Positions 19,489 to 28,860 of a DNA stretch of 64,000 nt are shown piece by piece. The stretch lies in the NCBI RefSeq assembly GCF_013522725.1, contig NZ_JAAMRF010000001.1, forward strand, positions 434,001 to 498,000, given 5' to 3'. Under the pieces are notes generated by a model. It was not told the origin of the DNA. It saw nothing but the letters and a program-made list of their open reading frames with translations, and ran no database searches. This stretch comes from Stutzerimonas azotifigens. Lineage in GTDB: Bacteria; Pseudomonadota; Gammaproteobacteria; Pseudomonadales; Pseudomonadaceae. The first letter of the stretch is position 1; each line of letters starts with the position of its first letter. Both the position numbers and the translations under genes were made by a program.

Positions 19489-20118
19489 ATGGCTACCGCC
19501 ACCATCCGGATCGACGTCTGGAGCGATTATGTCTGTCCGGTCTGCTACATCCAGCTGCCCGTGCTCAAGCAGCTCGCCTACGAGCTGGGCCCGCGGGTAG
19601 CGCTGGTCTGGCATGCGTTCGAGCTGCGCCCGGAATCCATGCTGGTGCCCGACCCGGATGCCGAGGAGCCCGGCGACGACTGGTCTAGGGAGGCGTTTCC
19701 CATGGCCTCGCTACGCCAGATCGTACCGCGACGACCTGTCGGCCAGCCATTGAGCCGCAAGGCATTCGAGATGGCGGCCTTCGCCCGGCAGAGGGGATGC
19801 TTCGAGATGGTCCACGAGGCGTTGTTCCGAGCCTATTTCGAGGAAGGACGCGACATCGGTGAAGAAACTGTGTTGCTGGAGCTGGCCCAGGAACTGAGCC
19901 TCGACACCGACGCCCTGAAGCAGGCCATCGACACCGGCCTGTATCTGGAGGACCTGTTCGCCGACCGGCAGCAGGCCGAGTCGCTCGACACCTCAGTGTT
20001 GCCGGTCATTTGCATCCGGCCGGCCAGCCAGCTGTTGGACGAGGCGATCTGTCTGCATGGCTCGGTGGAGTTCGAGACACTCAGGAGCGCCGTCGCGCAG
20101 ATTTTGCAGGCGGCCTGA
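19489..20118 (+). CDS. DsbA-family (FrnE-like) thiol oxidoreductase
   Basis: A 209-residue protein with a thioredoxin fold interrupted by a helical insert, as in FrnE and 2-hydroxychromene-2-carboxylate isomerase relatives. The active site is CPVC at residues 15-19 in DYVCPVCYIQ, close to the N-terminus, and there is no signal peptide, so it is likely cytoplasmic. The C-terminal half has LPVICIRPASQL near the cis-Pro region, although the expected VxGVP motif is replaced by LPVICI, which is less standard. AGGAG at 19479-19483 supports the ATG at 19489. It converges on the binding-protein gene with 2 bp between stops. Confidence 0.8.
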   Translation: MATATIRIDVWSDYVCPVCYIQLPVLKQLAYELGPRVALVWHAFELRPESMLVPDPDAEEPGDDWSREAFPMASLRQIVPRRPVGQPLSRKAFEMAAFARQRGCFEMVHEALFRAYFEEGRDIGEETVLLELAQELSLDTDALKQAIDTGLYLEDLFADRQQAESLDTSVLPVICIRPASQLLDEAICLHGSVEFETLRSAVAQILQAA

Positions 20119-20120
20119 GG

Positions 20121-21368
20121 TCACTCGAGCTTCGTCGATAGGCCAGCGCTCTGCCTCTCCTGTTGCCATTGGGCAAGCGTCGGTGCCGCCTGCTCGCCGG
20201 AGAGGCGGTGCACGATTTCGAAGTAATCCTGCTTGAAGCGATCCTTCAGTACGTCCTCGCGGGGTTTCACCCGGACTGCATAGATGGTCTGGACATTCTG
20301 GTGATCGAAGCGACGCCAGTACTGTTCGTCCTTGAGCAGCCGGTAGCGGTAGTCTTCGAGGGCGGCGATCAGAGCTTCGCTGTTGAAGCTGCGCGCCCGC
20401 GTGGCGGCCTCGGCCCACTGGTGGACGATGCTGTAGGCCGACGCAGCGGAGCTTGAAGGGTGCGTCTGGTAGCGGGCATCGAATGCCTCGACGAAGGCCT
20501 GGCCGCGCTCGGATCCTTCCAGCGCCGGCACGCGCCAGGTCCAAGGTTCGGTCCCCAGGACGCCCTGCATGATGTCAGGACCGGCCTGTTCCACCATGCT
20601 CAAGGTGAGGTTCGGTACCGCGATCTGCATGCGCTCGGTCAGCCCCAACTCGTCAGCGATGCGCATCGCCCTGACCAGGTCATCGCCGAACAGCACCAGT
20701 GCCAGCACTTCGGCCTGGCTCGATGCGGCTTGTGCCAGAGCGTCGCGGTAGTCGGACAGGCGCGCGCCGGGGAACTGGACCTTGATGCCGGGATGGCGGC
20801 TGCTGTCCTGGCTGTTTGTGGTCTGTCGTAATGACGATTCGCTGGTATGCCCCCAGGTGTAATCGGAGGTGATGTAGAAGTAGCGCTTGTTGGGCATATG
20901 CTGGTTGAGGTACTGGCCGAGCACCTTGGCGCTCATCCAGGCGCTGTTGCACTCGCGAAACTGATAGCGATGGCCATCCTTTCCGGTAGTGTCGTTGGAA
21001 TAAGTGAGGGTGCCGAAATAGAGCAGGCCGCGCTCTTTGGCGCGCTTGCCGGCGGCGATCGCTACGGCGCTCGACGCACCTCCGAAGAGCATTACTGCGC
21101 CTTCGTCAGCCAGCTTGTCGACGTTGGCCACTGCACGTTCCGGGATCGAGGCAGTATTGTGGCTGGCCAGCCGCAGCGGGCGCCCCAGCACGCCGCCTTT
21201 CTCATTGATTTCATCGATCGCCAGTAGTGCGCCGCGCATTTGCGCCAGGCCTTCCTCCTTGTAGCTGCCGGTGCGTGGGTAGTTGAGGCCAAGGGTGACT
21301 GGCTCCGCTGCCAATGCGGCAACCGTGGTGCCTAGATACAACGCAAGCGCGAGGAGTGGTCTGATCAT
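20121..21368 (-). CDS. ABC transporter periplasmic substrate-binding protein (Leu/Ile/Val/amide type), orphan
   Basis: A 415-residue type I periplasmic-binding protein. The signal peptide MIRPLLALALYLGTTVAALA ends near residue 20, and the mature part opens with EPVTLGLNYPRTGSYKEEG, as in branched-chain amino acid and urea/amide binding proteins. Other family marks are LADEGAVMLFGGASSAV and the substrate-side YFGTLTYSNDTTG. No permease or ATPase genes are adjacent, so it either serves a transporter elsewhere or acts as a sensor-type ligand-binding protein. AAGGAAT precedes the ATG at 21368; an upstream in-frame ATG would abolish the signal peptide. Confidence 0.8.
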   Translation of the reverse strand: MIRPLLALALYLGTTVAALAAEPVTLGLNYPRTGSYKEEGLAQMRGALLAIDEINEKGGVLGRPLRLASHNTASIPERAVANVDKLADEGAVMLFGGASSAVAIAAGKRAKERGLLYFGTLTYSNDTTGKDGHRYQFRECNSAWMSAKVLGQYLNQHMPNKRYFYITSDYTWGHTSESSLRQTTNSQDSSRHPGIKVQFPGARLSDYRDALAQAASSQAEVLALVLFGDDLVRAMRIADELGLTERMQIAVPNLTLSMVEQAGPDIMQGVLGTEPWTWRVPALEGSERGQAFVEAFDARYQTHPSSSAASAYSIVHQWAEAATRARSFNSEALIAALEDYRYRLLKDEQYWRRFDHQNVQTIYAVRVKPREDVLKDRFKQDYFEIVHRLSGEQAAPTLAQWQQERQSAGLSTKLE

Positions 21369-21512
21369 GAGATATTCCTTGTTGTTTTTATAAGAACCCA
21401 CGCTGTTTTCTACGCGCGCATCGCTCCATGGGGCATCGTCTATTGGTCTAGAGGGGGCGACGGAGTTCACATTTCACGCAATTGATTGGCGGCTCCCTTG
21501 TGACGATGCAGA

Positions 21513-21541
21513 TTGACACCCTGGCCGTGCTTTTCTAGGGT
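21513..21541 (+). promoter_or_regulatory. Sigma-70 promoter of ung
   Basis: A perfect TTGACA (21513-21518) and TAGGGT (21536-21541) are separated by 17 bases, 26 bp upstream of the ung ATG. The -10 matches consensus only in part. Confidence 0.5.
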
Positions 21542-21567
21542 GCGGCAGCCGCCAATCGAGATTTCGG

Positions 21568-22263
21568 ATGACTCAAGACGATCGCATCAAGCTGGAGCCG
21601 GGCTGGAAAACCGCTCTGCAGGAAGAGTTTCAGCAGCCCTACATGCTGCAACTGAAGGATTTTTTGCGACGCGAAAAAGCTGCAGGGAAGGTGATTTATC
21701 CGCCTGGCCCGCTGATATTCAACGCGCTCAATTCCACGCCGCTCGATCAGGTGAAGGTGGTGATCCTCGGCCAGGATCCATACCACGGCCCTGGGCAGGC
21801 CCACGGGCTGTGCTTTTCAGTGCAGCCGGGCGTTGCCCCGCCGCCTTCGTTGCAGAACATCTTCAAGGAACTCAAGCGCGACCTGAATCTCGACATTCCG
21901 GCCCATGGCTACCTGCAGTCCTGGGCCGACCAGGGGGTGCTGATGTTGAACACTTCGCTGACCGTCGAGCAGGGTAATGCCGGCTCGCATGCCAAGGCCG
22001 GATGGCAGCGATTCACCGATCGGATCATTGAGGTGGTGGTGCAGCAAAGGCCTCACCTGGTGTTCATGCTCTGGGGGGCTCATGCGCAGAGCAAGGCTCC
22101 GCTGATCGATCCTACCCGCCACCTGATGCTGAAGTCCGCCCATCCCTCGCCGTTATCGGCGCATCGGGGCTTCCTGGGAAATGGGCACTTCAGCCGTGCC
22201 AACCAGTTTCTCAAGCAGAACGGCCTGACGCCGATCGACTGGAGCTTGCCGGCCGAGGTGTAG
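21568..22263 (+). CDS. ung: Uracil-DNA glycosylase (family 1)
   Basis: A 231-residue glycosylase that excises uracil from DNA. The water-activating motif GQDPYHG gives the catalytic Asp at residue 70, and [10 protein letters not shown] gives the catalytic His at 192; [13 protein letters not shown] [10 protein letters not shown] is the Asn motif. Length is standard. Divergent from the substrate-binding protein gene, with a promoter candidate directly upstream. It is followed by a hairpin at 22265-22289. Confidence 0.96.
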   Translation: MTQDDRIKLEPGWKTALQEEFQQPYMLQLKDFLRREKAAGKVIYPPGPLIFNALNSTPLDQVKVVILGQDPYHGPGQAHGLCFSVQPGVAPPPSLQNIFKELKRDLNLDIPAHGYLQSWADQGVLMLNTSLTVEQGNAGSHAKAGWQRFTDRIIEVVVQQRPHLVFMLWGAHAQSKAPLIDPTRHLMLKSAHPSPLSAHRGFLGNGHFSRANQFLKQNGLTPIDWSLPAEV

Positions 22264-22264
22264 T

Positions 22265-22289
22265 CCGGTGCCGCAGATTGCGGCACCGG
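22265..22289. terminator. Hairpin between ung and the DUF4142 gene
   Basis: A perfect 11-bp stem (22265-22275 with 22279-22289) with a three-base loop in the convergent gap. There is no clear T tract on either side, so termination is only likely. Confidence 0.4.
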
Positions 22290-22299
22290 TCATCAATCC

Positions 22300-22812
22300 T
22301 TATTGCTTGCCGTGTTGGGCCTGAAGCTTGCGGGCATGCTCCAGATGCTGTTCCAGGGTCGGCAGGGTCTGCTCGGCATAACGCTTGAGGTCGGCGTTCT
22401 CACCACCCTGGATGTAGTCACGATACAGCTCGATGGTCTGTTCGTGAGCGACGACCTGGTTGTTCGCATAGGCCTGGTCGAAGTTTTCGCCATCGCGCAT
22501 CTGCAAAATCATCGCTTTGGCCTTGTCCATCAAGGTCGCTTCATCGGACATTTCCAAATTCTTTTCACCGGCCAGCTGGGCCAGCTCTTGGTTGGCCTTG
22601 GTGTGGTCGTCGATCATCTGCTGGGCGAACGTCCGGATGTCTTCGGCTGTGCCTTTTTCCAGCGCCAGCCTGGCGGTTTCGATTTCCGCCATGCCTTTGG
22701 CCGATGCTTCGTCAACGAAGTTGTCGCCCTCGGCTGCGAGCGCCAAGTTGGCGGCCATGCCGAACAGCACGGCCATCGTGCCGCTGAAAAAAGCTTTTGT
22801 TTTAGCGTTCAT
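22300..22812 (-). CDS. DUF4142 exported helical protein
   Basis: A 170-residue protein with a signal peptide (MNAKTKAFFSGTMAVLFGMA up to LALA, cleaved before AEGDNF). The mature part is a four-helix, ferritin-like bundle typical of DUF4142: FVDEASAKGMAEIETARLAL, FAQQMIDDHTKANQEL, then VVAHEQTIELYRDYI and YAEQTLPTLEQHLEHARKL. The function of the family is not established; in some bacteria relatives are stress-induced. GGAAGGAAA precedes the ATG at 22812. Confidence 0.82.
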   Translation of the reverse strand: MNAKTKAFFSGTMAVLFGMAANLALAAEGDNFVDEASAKGMAEIETARLALEKGTAEDIRTFAQQMIDDHTKANQELAQLAGEKNLEMSDEATLMDKAKAMILQMRDGENFDQAYANNQVVAHEQTIELYRDYIQGGENADLKRYAEQTLPTLEQHLEHARKLQAQHGKQ

Positions 22813-22985
22813 GTCGTTTTCCTTCCTCTGCTGACGAAACTGCAATGACTGGCCAGGTGGGCCTGGTGGCATGCAAGCGAGTACGGCGAAGGCGCCGTCC
22901 ATTTTGTGACTGGTGCCACAAATAAGGGTTCAGCAGGGTCCGGCGAACGGTAGGATTGGGCCGGCGAGCGCCGGCCCGGAGGGGC

Positions 22986-23822
22986 TTACTGCAGCATGCT
23001 CATGGCCGCGTCCATGGCGGCGGAGAGGTCTTCATCCTCGTCCACCAGGGAGTTCGGATCGATGCCCAGTTTGGCGAACGAAGGAATCTGGTTCCAGTCC
23101 AGCTGGGTGTAGGGATGCCCGGTACCCAGGTAGCTCTGTAGCGTCGCTACCTGAACGATGTCCACGTAGTCGGCCTTGGCCGAATCCCGGGAGAAGTCCA
23201 CGTACTCACCGGGAACCTTGGCGATCGGCTCGGGGAATTCCCAGGCACGCAGGATCCTTTCGCCAATGATCGGGTGGATCTTGTCGATCACGTGGTTGAG
23301 GCTGATGGAGTCGGACAGCAGTTCGCTGTGCTCCTCGGCATAGGTGAGAATCGGCAGGACGCCGATCTGGTGTACCAGTCCTGCCAGCGTCGCCTGATCC
23401 GGCGCCAGGCGTGTGTAATGGCGGCAGAGCACATGGCAGATCGCGGCGACCTCCGTGCTTTTGTTCCAGACTTCTCGCATCTTGCGATCGACCACGTCGG
23501 TTGTGGCCTGGAACATCTGTTCCATCGCAAGGCCGGTAGCCAGGTTGCAAGTGTAGTTGATGCCCAGGCGGCCAACCGCCATCTGCAGATCGTTGATCTC
23601 CTTGTTCGAGCGCAGCAAGGGACTGTTGACGACCTTGATGATGCGGGCGGTAAGGGCGGCGTCGTTGCCGATCACCTTGCACAGGTTGGGAATGCTGATG
23701 TTCGGGTCTTCCGCTGCTTCGCGTACGCGCAGAGCCACTTCAGGCAGGGTGGGCAGCACCAGTTCGTCGTTCTCGATCGCCTGGATCAGTTGATGTTGGA
23801 CGTTTTCGGCAAGGGTACTCAT
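22986..23822 (-). CDS. HDOD-domain signalling protein
   Basis: A 278-residue protein with a HDOD domain over residues about 20-220 (LPTLPEVALRVREAAEDPN, IIKVVNSPLL). HDOD proteins are related to HD phosphodiesterases but generally lack catalytic activity and act in signal transduction, often controlling motility or virulence. The HD pair itself is altered here: the sequence has VHQIGVLPIL where an HD domain would have HDIG. The last 30 residues are acidic (VDEDEDLSAAMDAAMSML). There is no receiver or kinase gene adjacent. A GC-rich hairpin (22958-22977) follows the stop. Confidence 0.82.
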   Translation of the reverse strand: MSTLAENVQHQLIQAIENDELVLPTLPEVALRVREAAEDPNISIPNLCKVIGNDAALTARIIKVVNSPLLRSNKEINDLQMAVGRLGINYTCNLATGLAMEQMFQATTDVVDRKMREVWNKSTEVAAICHVLCRHYTRLAPDQATLAGLVHQIGVLPILTYAEEHSELLSDSISLNHVIDKIHPIIGERILRAWEFPEPIAKVPGEYVDFSRDSAKADYVDIVQVATLQSYLGTGHPYTQLDWNQIPSFAKLGIDPNSLVDEDEDLSAAMDAAMSMLQ

Positions 23823-23868
23823 GTCATTTCCTTTTGAGCCGGTTATGCCTGGTAGGCGTTCGTGAAAG

Positions 23869-24819
23869 CTAGCGCTGGATTTCGCGGTCCGAATCCAGCG
23901 AATAAGGGAGCGGCAGCAGGGTCAGTGGCAGGCCGTCCGGTGAACCCAGAAATACCCGACCATCGGCGGCCGCATCTTCCTGCAGTACGGCGAGCAGTTC
24001 CACACCTTCGGTCGCCTTCGCGGCGAGCACGACCTCGCCGACGCTGGAACTGTGAACGGGTGAATAAAGGTCGACTCCAGGGGCAGGCAGGTCATGCTCG
24101 TCTGAGCTGTCGCTGGCCAGGCGAAACAGCCGCCGTTTGAGCTTGCCCAGGTACTGCATGCGCGCCACGATCTCCTGGCCGGTGTAGCAACCTTTTTTGA
24201 AGCTGACGCCGCCCAATGCCTGGAGGTTGATCATCTGCGGGATGAACAGCTCGCGCGTCGAGCCGAATACCTGGCCAACCCCTGCCCGTACCTGCTCCAG
24301 CAACCAATCGTTCAGGGGCGCTTGGCGAAGCTGTGCGTCGAGCCGGCAAGTCAGTGATTCGGCGTTTTCGGCGTCGGCCCAAAGCTCGCAGTTGCCGCCT
24401 GGCAGCCTTATGGCGATCAGGTCGTTGGCGTGAACTACCCGGCCAGGCTCCTGCGGCAGATCCAGTCCCAGGCTCAGCAGGACACCGTCACCGCGGTGCA
24501 GGCCGAAGCGAATCCAGCGTGCGCTTTCGTCAGAGAGGGTGGATTTGGAAAACGCCGCATATTTCTTCAGGTCGCTCAGTTGCGGCTCGAGCAGCTCCTG
24601 CGCCATCGCGAGCAGGTAGCCATCGGTTTCGGCGAGCAGGCGAAAGCTCGAAACCATGCGCCCCTTGGGTGTGCAGCGTGCGCCCAATGAGGCGTGCTCC
24701 GCGTCGATATAGTTGAGGTTGCAGGTCAGCTGGCCTTGCAGAAATTTGCTGGCATCGACGCCGCGAACGGCTAGGACGCCTTCGTGCGACAGGGCGCAGA
24801 AAAAAGCTGTGTCGGTCAT
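23869..24819 (-). CDS. ygfZ: Folate-binding protein YgfZ (GcvT-like)
   Basis: A 316-residue member of the YgfZ family, which helps assembly or repair of some Fe-S enzymes, including the tRNA methylthiotransferase MiaB, using a folate. The diagnostic motif KGCYTGQE is intact at about residues 218-225, with the conserved Cys. The fold is like the T-protein of glycine cleavage. It diverges from the sdhE gene, a common gamma-proteobacterial pairing that also involves a flavin/Fe-S enzyme. Confidence 0.92.
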   Translation of the reverse strand: MTDTAFFCALSHEGVLAVRGVDASKFLQGQLTCNLNYIDAEHASLGARCTPKGRMVSSFRLLAETDGYLLAMAQELLEPQLSDLKKYAAFSKSTLSDESARWIRFGLHRGDGVLLSLGLDLPQEPGRVVHANDLIAIRLPGGNCELWADAENAESLTCRLDAQLRQAPLNDWLLEQVRAGVGQVFGSTRELFIPQMINLQALGGVSFKKGCYTGQEIVARMQYLGKLKRRLFRLASDSSDEHDLPAPGVDLYSPVHSSSVGEVVLAAKATEGVELLAVLQEDAAADGRVFLGSPDGLPLTLLPLPYSLDSDREIQR

Positions 24820-24919
24820 GCTCGATCGCCGTGTAGGTGCGGAGGGCCATCATAGCAGGCCCGCCGTGCAAGATCGCGAGCGAGCGCTTGGCCGATGGTG
24901 CCGCTCGACGGCACGCCGT

Positions 24920-24925
24920 TATAAT
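24920..24925 (+). promoter_or_regulatory. -10 element upstream of sdhE
   Basis: A perfect TATAAT lies 27 bp before the sdhE ATG. No good -35 is found at 16-18 bases upstream, so the promoter is only likely. Confidence 0.4.
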
Positions 24926-24952
24926 GCCGACCCGCTTTCCTGGAGCTGTCCC

Positions 24953-25207
24953 ATGGTCGACCAAACCGAACTCAATCGTCTGTTCTGGCACAGCCGCCGC
25001 GGCATGCTCGAGCTCGATGTGCTGCTGGTGCCCTTCGTCAGGGAGGTTTACGCCGATCTCGATGCCGACGACCAGGCGCGCTACCGCAAGCTGCTCGCCT
25101 GCGAGGATCAGGACATGTTCGGTTGGTTCATGGAGCGCGACGAGCCCGAGGACGAGGATCTCAAGCGCATGGTTCGCATGATTCTCGACCGTGTCCAACC
25201 CAAGTGA
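24953..25207 (+). CDS. sdhE: Succinate dehydrogenase flavinylation factor SdhE (CptB)
   Basis: An 84-residue protein of the SdhE family, which promotes covalent attachment of FAD to SdhA and fumarate reductase. The conserved RRGMLELD motif (residues 16-23) is complete and is followed by the helical bundle with [17 protein letters not shown] at 24941-24945 supports the ATG. Its 3' end overlaps the ygfX gene, matching the two-gene sdhE-ygfX operon of enterobacteria and pseudomonads. Confidence 0.93.
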   Translation: MVDQTELNRLFWHSRRGMLELDVLLVPFVREVYADLDADDQARYRKLLACEDQDMFGWFMERDEPEDEDLKRMVRMILDRVQPK

Positions 25208-25643
25208 TCCCTTCGTCTGCCAATGGAAGCCGTCGACGCGCTTGCTGGCGCTGTATCTGCTGGGCCAGTCGCTGGCGTTACTGACGCTTCTGGTCGTGTC
25301 TGCGCCGCTGGGGGTCAAGCTGCTCGGGCTGGCGGGCTGCATCGCGCATGCCGGCTGGACCTTGCCGCGGCAGATTCTGTTGTCCCATCGAAAGGCCTGG
25401 CGCGCGCTACGCCATGACGCAGGCGGCTGGCAGCTGTGGAATGAGCGAGCCGGCTGGCAACGGGTGCAGCTTCGACGTGACAGCCTGGCGCTGCCGCTTG
25501 CCATCGTTCTGCGCTTTCGGGTCGAGGGCCAGCGTTTCGCCTGTAGCGTCTGCATTCCTCGCGACGCGCTGCCTCGGGATCAGCACCGCAGGCTCCGCCT
25601 GCGGTTGAAGTTCAGTCGACGAAGGTGGGCGGCACCAGAATAG
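25191..25643 (+). CDS. YgfX/CptA-family membrane protein
   Basis: A 150-residue protein starting with GTG at 25191, so that it overlaps sdhE by 17 bp. Two closely spaced hydrophobic segments ([19 protein letters not shown] and [17 protein letters not shown]) are followed by a basic cytosolic region, the layout of YgfX. In E. coli the partner has been described as a toxin affecting MreB and FtsZ with SdhE (CptB) as antitoxin, but other work sees it as a simple SdhE partner. The frame runs 32 bp into the 3' end of nadB on the opposite strand. Confidence 0.75.
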   Translation: MSNPSDPFVCQWKPSTRLLALYLLGQSLALLTLLVVSAPLGVKLLGLAGCIAHAGWTLPRQILLSHRKAWRALRHDAGGWQLWNERAGWQRVQLRRDSLALPLAIVLRFRVEGQRFACSVCIPRDALPRDQHRRLRLRLKFSRRRWAAPE

Positions 25644-27228
25644 TGTCCAGCGCCTCGGACAGTTGCTCGGGATAGTCGAGCGTATAGTGCAGGCCTCTGG
25701 ATTCCTTGCGTGCCATCGCCGAACGGATCATCAGATCGGCTACCAGGGCCAGGTTGCGCAGCTCGATCAGATCGCGGCTGACTTTATAGTTGCTGTAGAA
25801 CTCGTCGATCTCGCTGAGCAACAGGCGCACCCGGTGCTGGGCGCGTTGCAGACGTTTGTTGGTGCGCACGATCCCCACGTAGTCCCACATGAATCGCCGC
25901 AATTCGTCCCAGTTGTGGGCGATGATCACGTCTTCGTCCGAATCGGTTACCTGGCTCGAGTCCCAGGCCGGCAGGTCGACGGGTTCGGCGATTAACGCGC
26001 GCTCGCGCAGGATGTCTTCGGCCGCCGAGCGGGCGTAGACGAAGCATTCGAGCAGCGAATTGCTGGCCATCCGGTTGGCGCCGTGCAGTCCGGTGAAACT
26101 GGTTTCGCCAATGGCGTACAGGCCGGGCACATCGGTGCGGCCGTGGCTGTCGACGAGCACGCCGCCACAGGTGTAGTGGGCAGCCGGGACCACCGGTATC
26201 GGCTGTTGTGTGATGTCGATTCCGAAATCGAGGCAGCGCTCGTAAACGGTGGGAAAGTGCGACTTCACGAAATCTGCGGGCTTGTGGCTGATGTCCAGGT
26301 AGACGCAGTCGATGCCCAGGCGCTTCATTTCATGGTCGATGGCCCGCGCGACGATGTCGCGTGGCGCCAGTTCGGCGCGGGGATCGAAACGGGCCATGAA
26401 GCGTTCGCCGTCAGGCAGCTTGAGCAGCGCCCCTTCGCCGCGCAGGGCTTCGGTGACAAGAAAGCTCTTGGCCTGGGGGTGGTACAGGCAGGTGGGATGG
26501 AATTGGTTGAACTCCAGATTGCCTACCCGGCATCCGGCGCGCCAGGCCATGGCGATCCCGTCGCCGCAGGCGCCGTCGGGATTGCTGGTGTAGAGGTAGA
26601 CCTTCGCTGCGCCACCGGATGCCAGCACCACGAAGCGCGCCTGATGGGTGTCGACGTCTCCCGTCACGCGGTTGAGTACATAGGCGCCGAGGCAGCGCTG
26701 GCTGCTGCGACCGAGCTTCCGTTCGGTGATCAGGTCCACCGCAACGCGTTGCTGCATTAGTTGGATATTCGGCTTTTGCCGTGCCTTGACCAGCAGCGTG
26801 TTGAAGATGGCCGCGCCGGTAGCGTCGGCGGCATGGATGATCCGTCGGTGGCTGTGCCCGCCTTCGCGGGTGAGATGAAACTCGAACCCGCCGTCTTCGA
26901 GGGCGGCGCTGTCGTCGCGGGTGAAGGGCACGCCTTGCTCGATCAGCCAGTCGATCGCCTCCCGGCTGTGTTCGACAGTGAAACGTACGGCTTCTTCGCG
27001 GCACAATCCTCCGCCGGCATTCAGCGTGTCGGCGACATGGGACTCGACCGTATCGCGGGTGTCCAGTACGGCGGCCACGCCCCCTTGGGCCCAATAGGTC
27101 GAACCATTGGCCAGTTCGCCCTTGCTGATCACCGCGATGCTCATGTCCTCCGGCAGGTTCAGTGCCAGCGTCAGTCCGGCCGCTCCGCTGCCTATGACCA
27201 GGACGTCGTGTTCGAAGAGTTGGCTCAT
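25612..27228 (-). CDS. nadB: L-aspartate oxidase
   Basis: A 538-residue flavoprotein that oxidises aspartate to iminoaspartate, the first step of NAD synthesis. The dinucleotide motif [13 protein letters not shown] is at residues 11-23; the succinate-dehydrogenase-like active-site region has [19 protein letters not shown] and [31 protein letters not shown]-terminal helices carry RDLIELRNL. The start [10 protein letters not shown] at 27228 is chosen over an upstream ATG because the FAD motif then sits at its usual distance. It diverges from algU, as in P. aeruginosa. Confidence 0.95.
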   Translation of the reverse strand: MSQLFEHDVLVIGSGAAGLTLALNLPEDMSIAVISKGELANGSTYWAQGGVAAVLDTRDTVESHVADTLNAGGGLCREEAVRFTVEHSREAIDWLIEQGVPFTRDDSAALEDGGFEFHLTREGGHSHRRIIHAADATGAAIFNTLLVKARQKPNIQLMQQRVAVDLITERKLGRSSQRCLGAYVLNRVTGDVDTHQARFVVLASGGAAKVYLYTSNPDGACGDGIAMAWRAGCRVGNLEFNQFHPTCLYHPQAKSFLVTEALRGEGALLKLPDGERFMARFDPRAELAPRDIVARAIDHEMKRLGIDCVYLDISHKPADFVKSHFPTVYERCLDFGIDITQQPIPVVPAAHYTCGGVLVDSHGRTDVPGLYAIGETSFTGLHGANRMASNSLLECFVYARSAAEDILRERALIAEPVDLPAWDSSQVTDSDEDVIIAHNWDELRRFMWDYVGIVRTNKRLQRAQHRVRLLLSEIDEFYSNYKVSRDLIELRNLALVADLMIRSAMARKESRGLHYTLDYPEQLSEALDTILVPPTFVD

Positions 27229-27254
27229 GTCGAATCCCTGAAAGCGAGCAGGCG

Positions 27255-27283
27255 AGTATATCGGGGGGAGGCGGGTGCAAGAA
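27255..27283 (-). promoter_or_regulatory. Candidate promoter of nadB
   Basis: On the minus strand TATACT (27255-27260) is 26 bp before the nadB ATG. The hexamer 17 bases upstream (TTCTTG, 27278-27283) is a poor -35. Confidence 0.35.
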
Positions 27284-27374
27284 TAGGGATGGCTCGGGGC
27301 GGCTTGCGGGTTTGCGCTGGGGGCTTCGCGCGACATATGCTGCCCCGCTATCCGGTTCACTGGCTGCCTGCGTG

Positions 27375-27401
27375 GAACTTTTCCTGCGCATGCGGCTCAA
27401 T
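27375..27401 (+). promoter_or_regulatory. Distal AlgU (sigma-22) promoter of algU
   Basis: GAACTT at 27375-27380, a 16-base spacer, then TCAAT at 27397-27401. The AlgU consensus is GAACTT-N16/17-TCtgA. P. aeruginosa algU is known to have more than one AlgU-dependent promoter. Confidence 0.6.
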
Positions 27402-27552
27402 AGAAAGTTATATAAGCAGCCTGGCTGGCTATTCCAAGATAGGCGGCCAGGGTGCGCTATGGGTGTCGTTGGATGCCCGCACGCCGTACCGGCGTCTTAT
27501 TTATGTAAGCGATACCGTTGATCGCTTCGCATGACAGCTTGCTAGGAGGGGA

Positions 27553-27579
27553 GAACTTTTGCGTAAAGCCCGGGTCTAT
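27553..27579 (+). promoter_or_regulatory. Proximal AlgU (sigma-22) promoter of algU
   Basis: GAACTT at 27553-27558, 16 bases, then TCTAT at 27575-27579, about 60 bp before the algU ATG. Matches the AlgU consensus and implies autoregulation. Confidence 0.65.
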
Positions 27580-27638
27580 TCTGGCAGGTCGGTTCGCTGG
27601 TTTAAGCGACACCCCTTCGATCTTTCCAAGGAGTGTTC

Positions 27639-28220
27639 ATGCTAACCCAGGAGCAGGACCAGCAACTGGTCGAACGAGTGCAGCGTGGGGATAAGCGGGC
27701 TTTTGATCTGCTGGTCATGAAATACCAGCACAAGATTCTAGGGTTGATCGTACGGTTCGTGCATGATTCCCATGAAGCCCAGGATGTGGCTCAAGAGGCG
27801 TTTATCAAGGCCTACCGTGCACTTGCGAATTTCCGTGGTGACAGTGCGTTCTATACGTGGCTGTACCGCATCGCCATCAACACGGCGAAGAATCATCTGG
27901 TGGCCCGCGGAAGGCGGCCCCCAGATAACGATGTGAGTTCCGAAGATGCCGAGTTCTATGAGGGCGATCACGCGCTCAAGGACATCGAGTCGCCGGAGCG
28001 GTCTTTGCTCAGGGATGAAATCGAAGGCACCGTTCATCGAACCATCCAGCAATTGCCTGAAGATTTGCGCACCGCTCTAACATTGCGCGAGTTCGATGGT
28101 CTTAGTTATGAAGACATTGCGAGCGTCATGCAGTGTCCGGTGGGGACCGTGCGCTCCCGGATCTTCCGGGCGCGGGAAGCCATCGATAAAGCATTGCAAC
28201 CCTTGTTGCATGAATCCTGA
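27639..28220 (+). CDS. algU: RNA polymerase ECF sigma factor AlgU (RpoE)
   Basis: A 193-residue ECF sigma factor, the same length as P. aeruginosa AlgU and nearly identical in reading. Region 2 has RGDKRAFDLLVMKYQ and QDVAQEAFIKAYRAL; region 4 has GLSYEDIASVMQCPVGTVRSR. It directs the response to envelope stress and alginate synthesis. AAGGAG (27628-27633) is right for the ATG at 27639; an in-frame GTG at 27633 overlaps this site. Two AlgU-type promoters upstream suggest positive feedback. mucA follows after 31 bp. Confidence 0.97.
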   Translation: MLTQEQDQQLVERVQRGDKRAFDLLVMKYQHKILGLIVRFVHDSHEAQDVAQEAFIKAYRALANFRGDSAFYTWLYRIAINTAKNHLVARGRRPPDNDVSSEDAEFYEGDHALKDIESPERSLLRDEIEGTVHRTIQQLPEDLRTALTLREFDGLSYEDIASVMQCPVGTVRSRIFRAREAIDKALQPLLHES

Positions 28221-28251
28221 GACAGCGGCGACAGCCAAGAGAGGAACCGCC

Positions 28252-28845
28252 ATGAGTCGTGAAGCCCTGCATGAATCGCTGTCCGCGGTGATGGATAACG
28301 AAGCGGACGAGTTGGAAATACGTCGTGTGCTCGCCGCCAGCGGTGAAGACGAAATGCGATCCACCTGGTCGCGCTATCAAGTTGCCCGTGCCGCACTGCA
28401 CAAGGAACTGATCGATCCGCGTCTGGATATCGCAGCGGCCGTATCCGCCGCGATTGCCGACGAGGCCGCTCCGGTGGTCAAGGCTCAGCGCTCGCCATGG
28501 CGCAGCATGGGCCGTCTGGCTGTTGCTGCCTCGGTGACAGTGGCAGTTCTGGCAGGTGTTCGTCTGTACAACCAGAACGATCTGTCGGGTCAGCAGTTGG
28601 CACAGCAGGCGCCTGCGCCGGTTATCAGTGTGCCGCAGGCGAGCCAGGCTCAAGGTCCGGCCGTACTGGCTGGTTACAGCGAAGGTCAGAGCGAAGCAGG
28701 CGATGCGCAAGCCGCTCCTGCTGAAGGTTGGCATGAGCAGCGTCTGCCGTCGTTCGTGCGTCAGCACGCGCAGCAGGCCGCTTTCAGCGGTGGGTCGGAC
28801 AGTGCCCTTCCGTTCGCTCGCGCCGCCAGCATGGAAGAACGCTAA
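28252..28845 (+). CDS. mucA: Anti-sigma factor MucA (RseA)
   Basis: A 197-residue inner-membrane anti-sigma factor. The N-terminal domain (ALHESLSAVMDNEADELEIRR) binds AlgU; a single membrane helix lies at about residues 86-104; the periplasmic part is Gln/Ala-rich in the middle and ends in FARAASMEER, a C-terminus that regulated proteolysis by AlgW would need to reach. The frame is complete with no truncation, so there is no sign of the mucA mutations that cause mucoidy. GAGGAAC lies upstream of the ATG. Confidence 0.95.
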   Translation: MSREALHESLSAVMDNEADELEIRRVLAASGEDEMRSTWSRYQVARAALHKELIDPRLDIAAAVSAAIADEAAPVVKAQRSPWRSMGRLAVAASVTVAVLAGVRLYNQNDLSGQQLAQQAPAPVISVPQASQAQGPAVLAGYSEGQSEAGDAQAAPAEGWHEQRLPSFVRQHAQQAAFSGGSDSALPFARAASMEER

Positions 28846-28860
28846 ACGCTAGGGAGAAAC

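Larger units (their letters stand above)
27229..27638. other. Divergent nadB-algU regulatory region, 410 bp
   Basis: No gene is seen in this gap. It contains a -10-like TATACT for nadB (minus strand) and two AlgU-type promoters for algU. An AT-rich stretch (27401-27420) lies between them. A short inverted repeat, AAGCGA with TCGCTT, is present near 27508-27527. Confidence 0.7.

Noticed and set aside
28252..28845. Disrupted mucA of the mucoid type
   Set aside because: The frame is intact from start to FARAASMEER, so no truncation is present.
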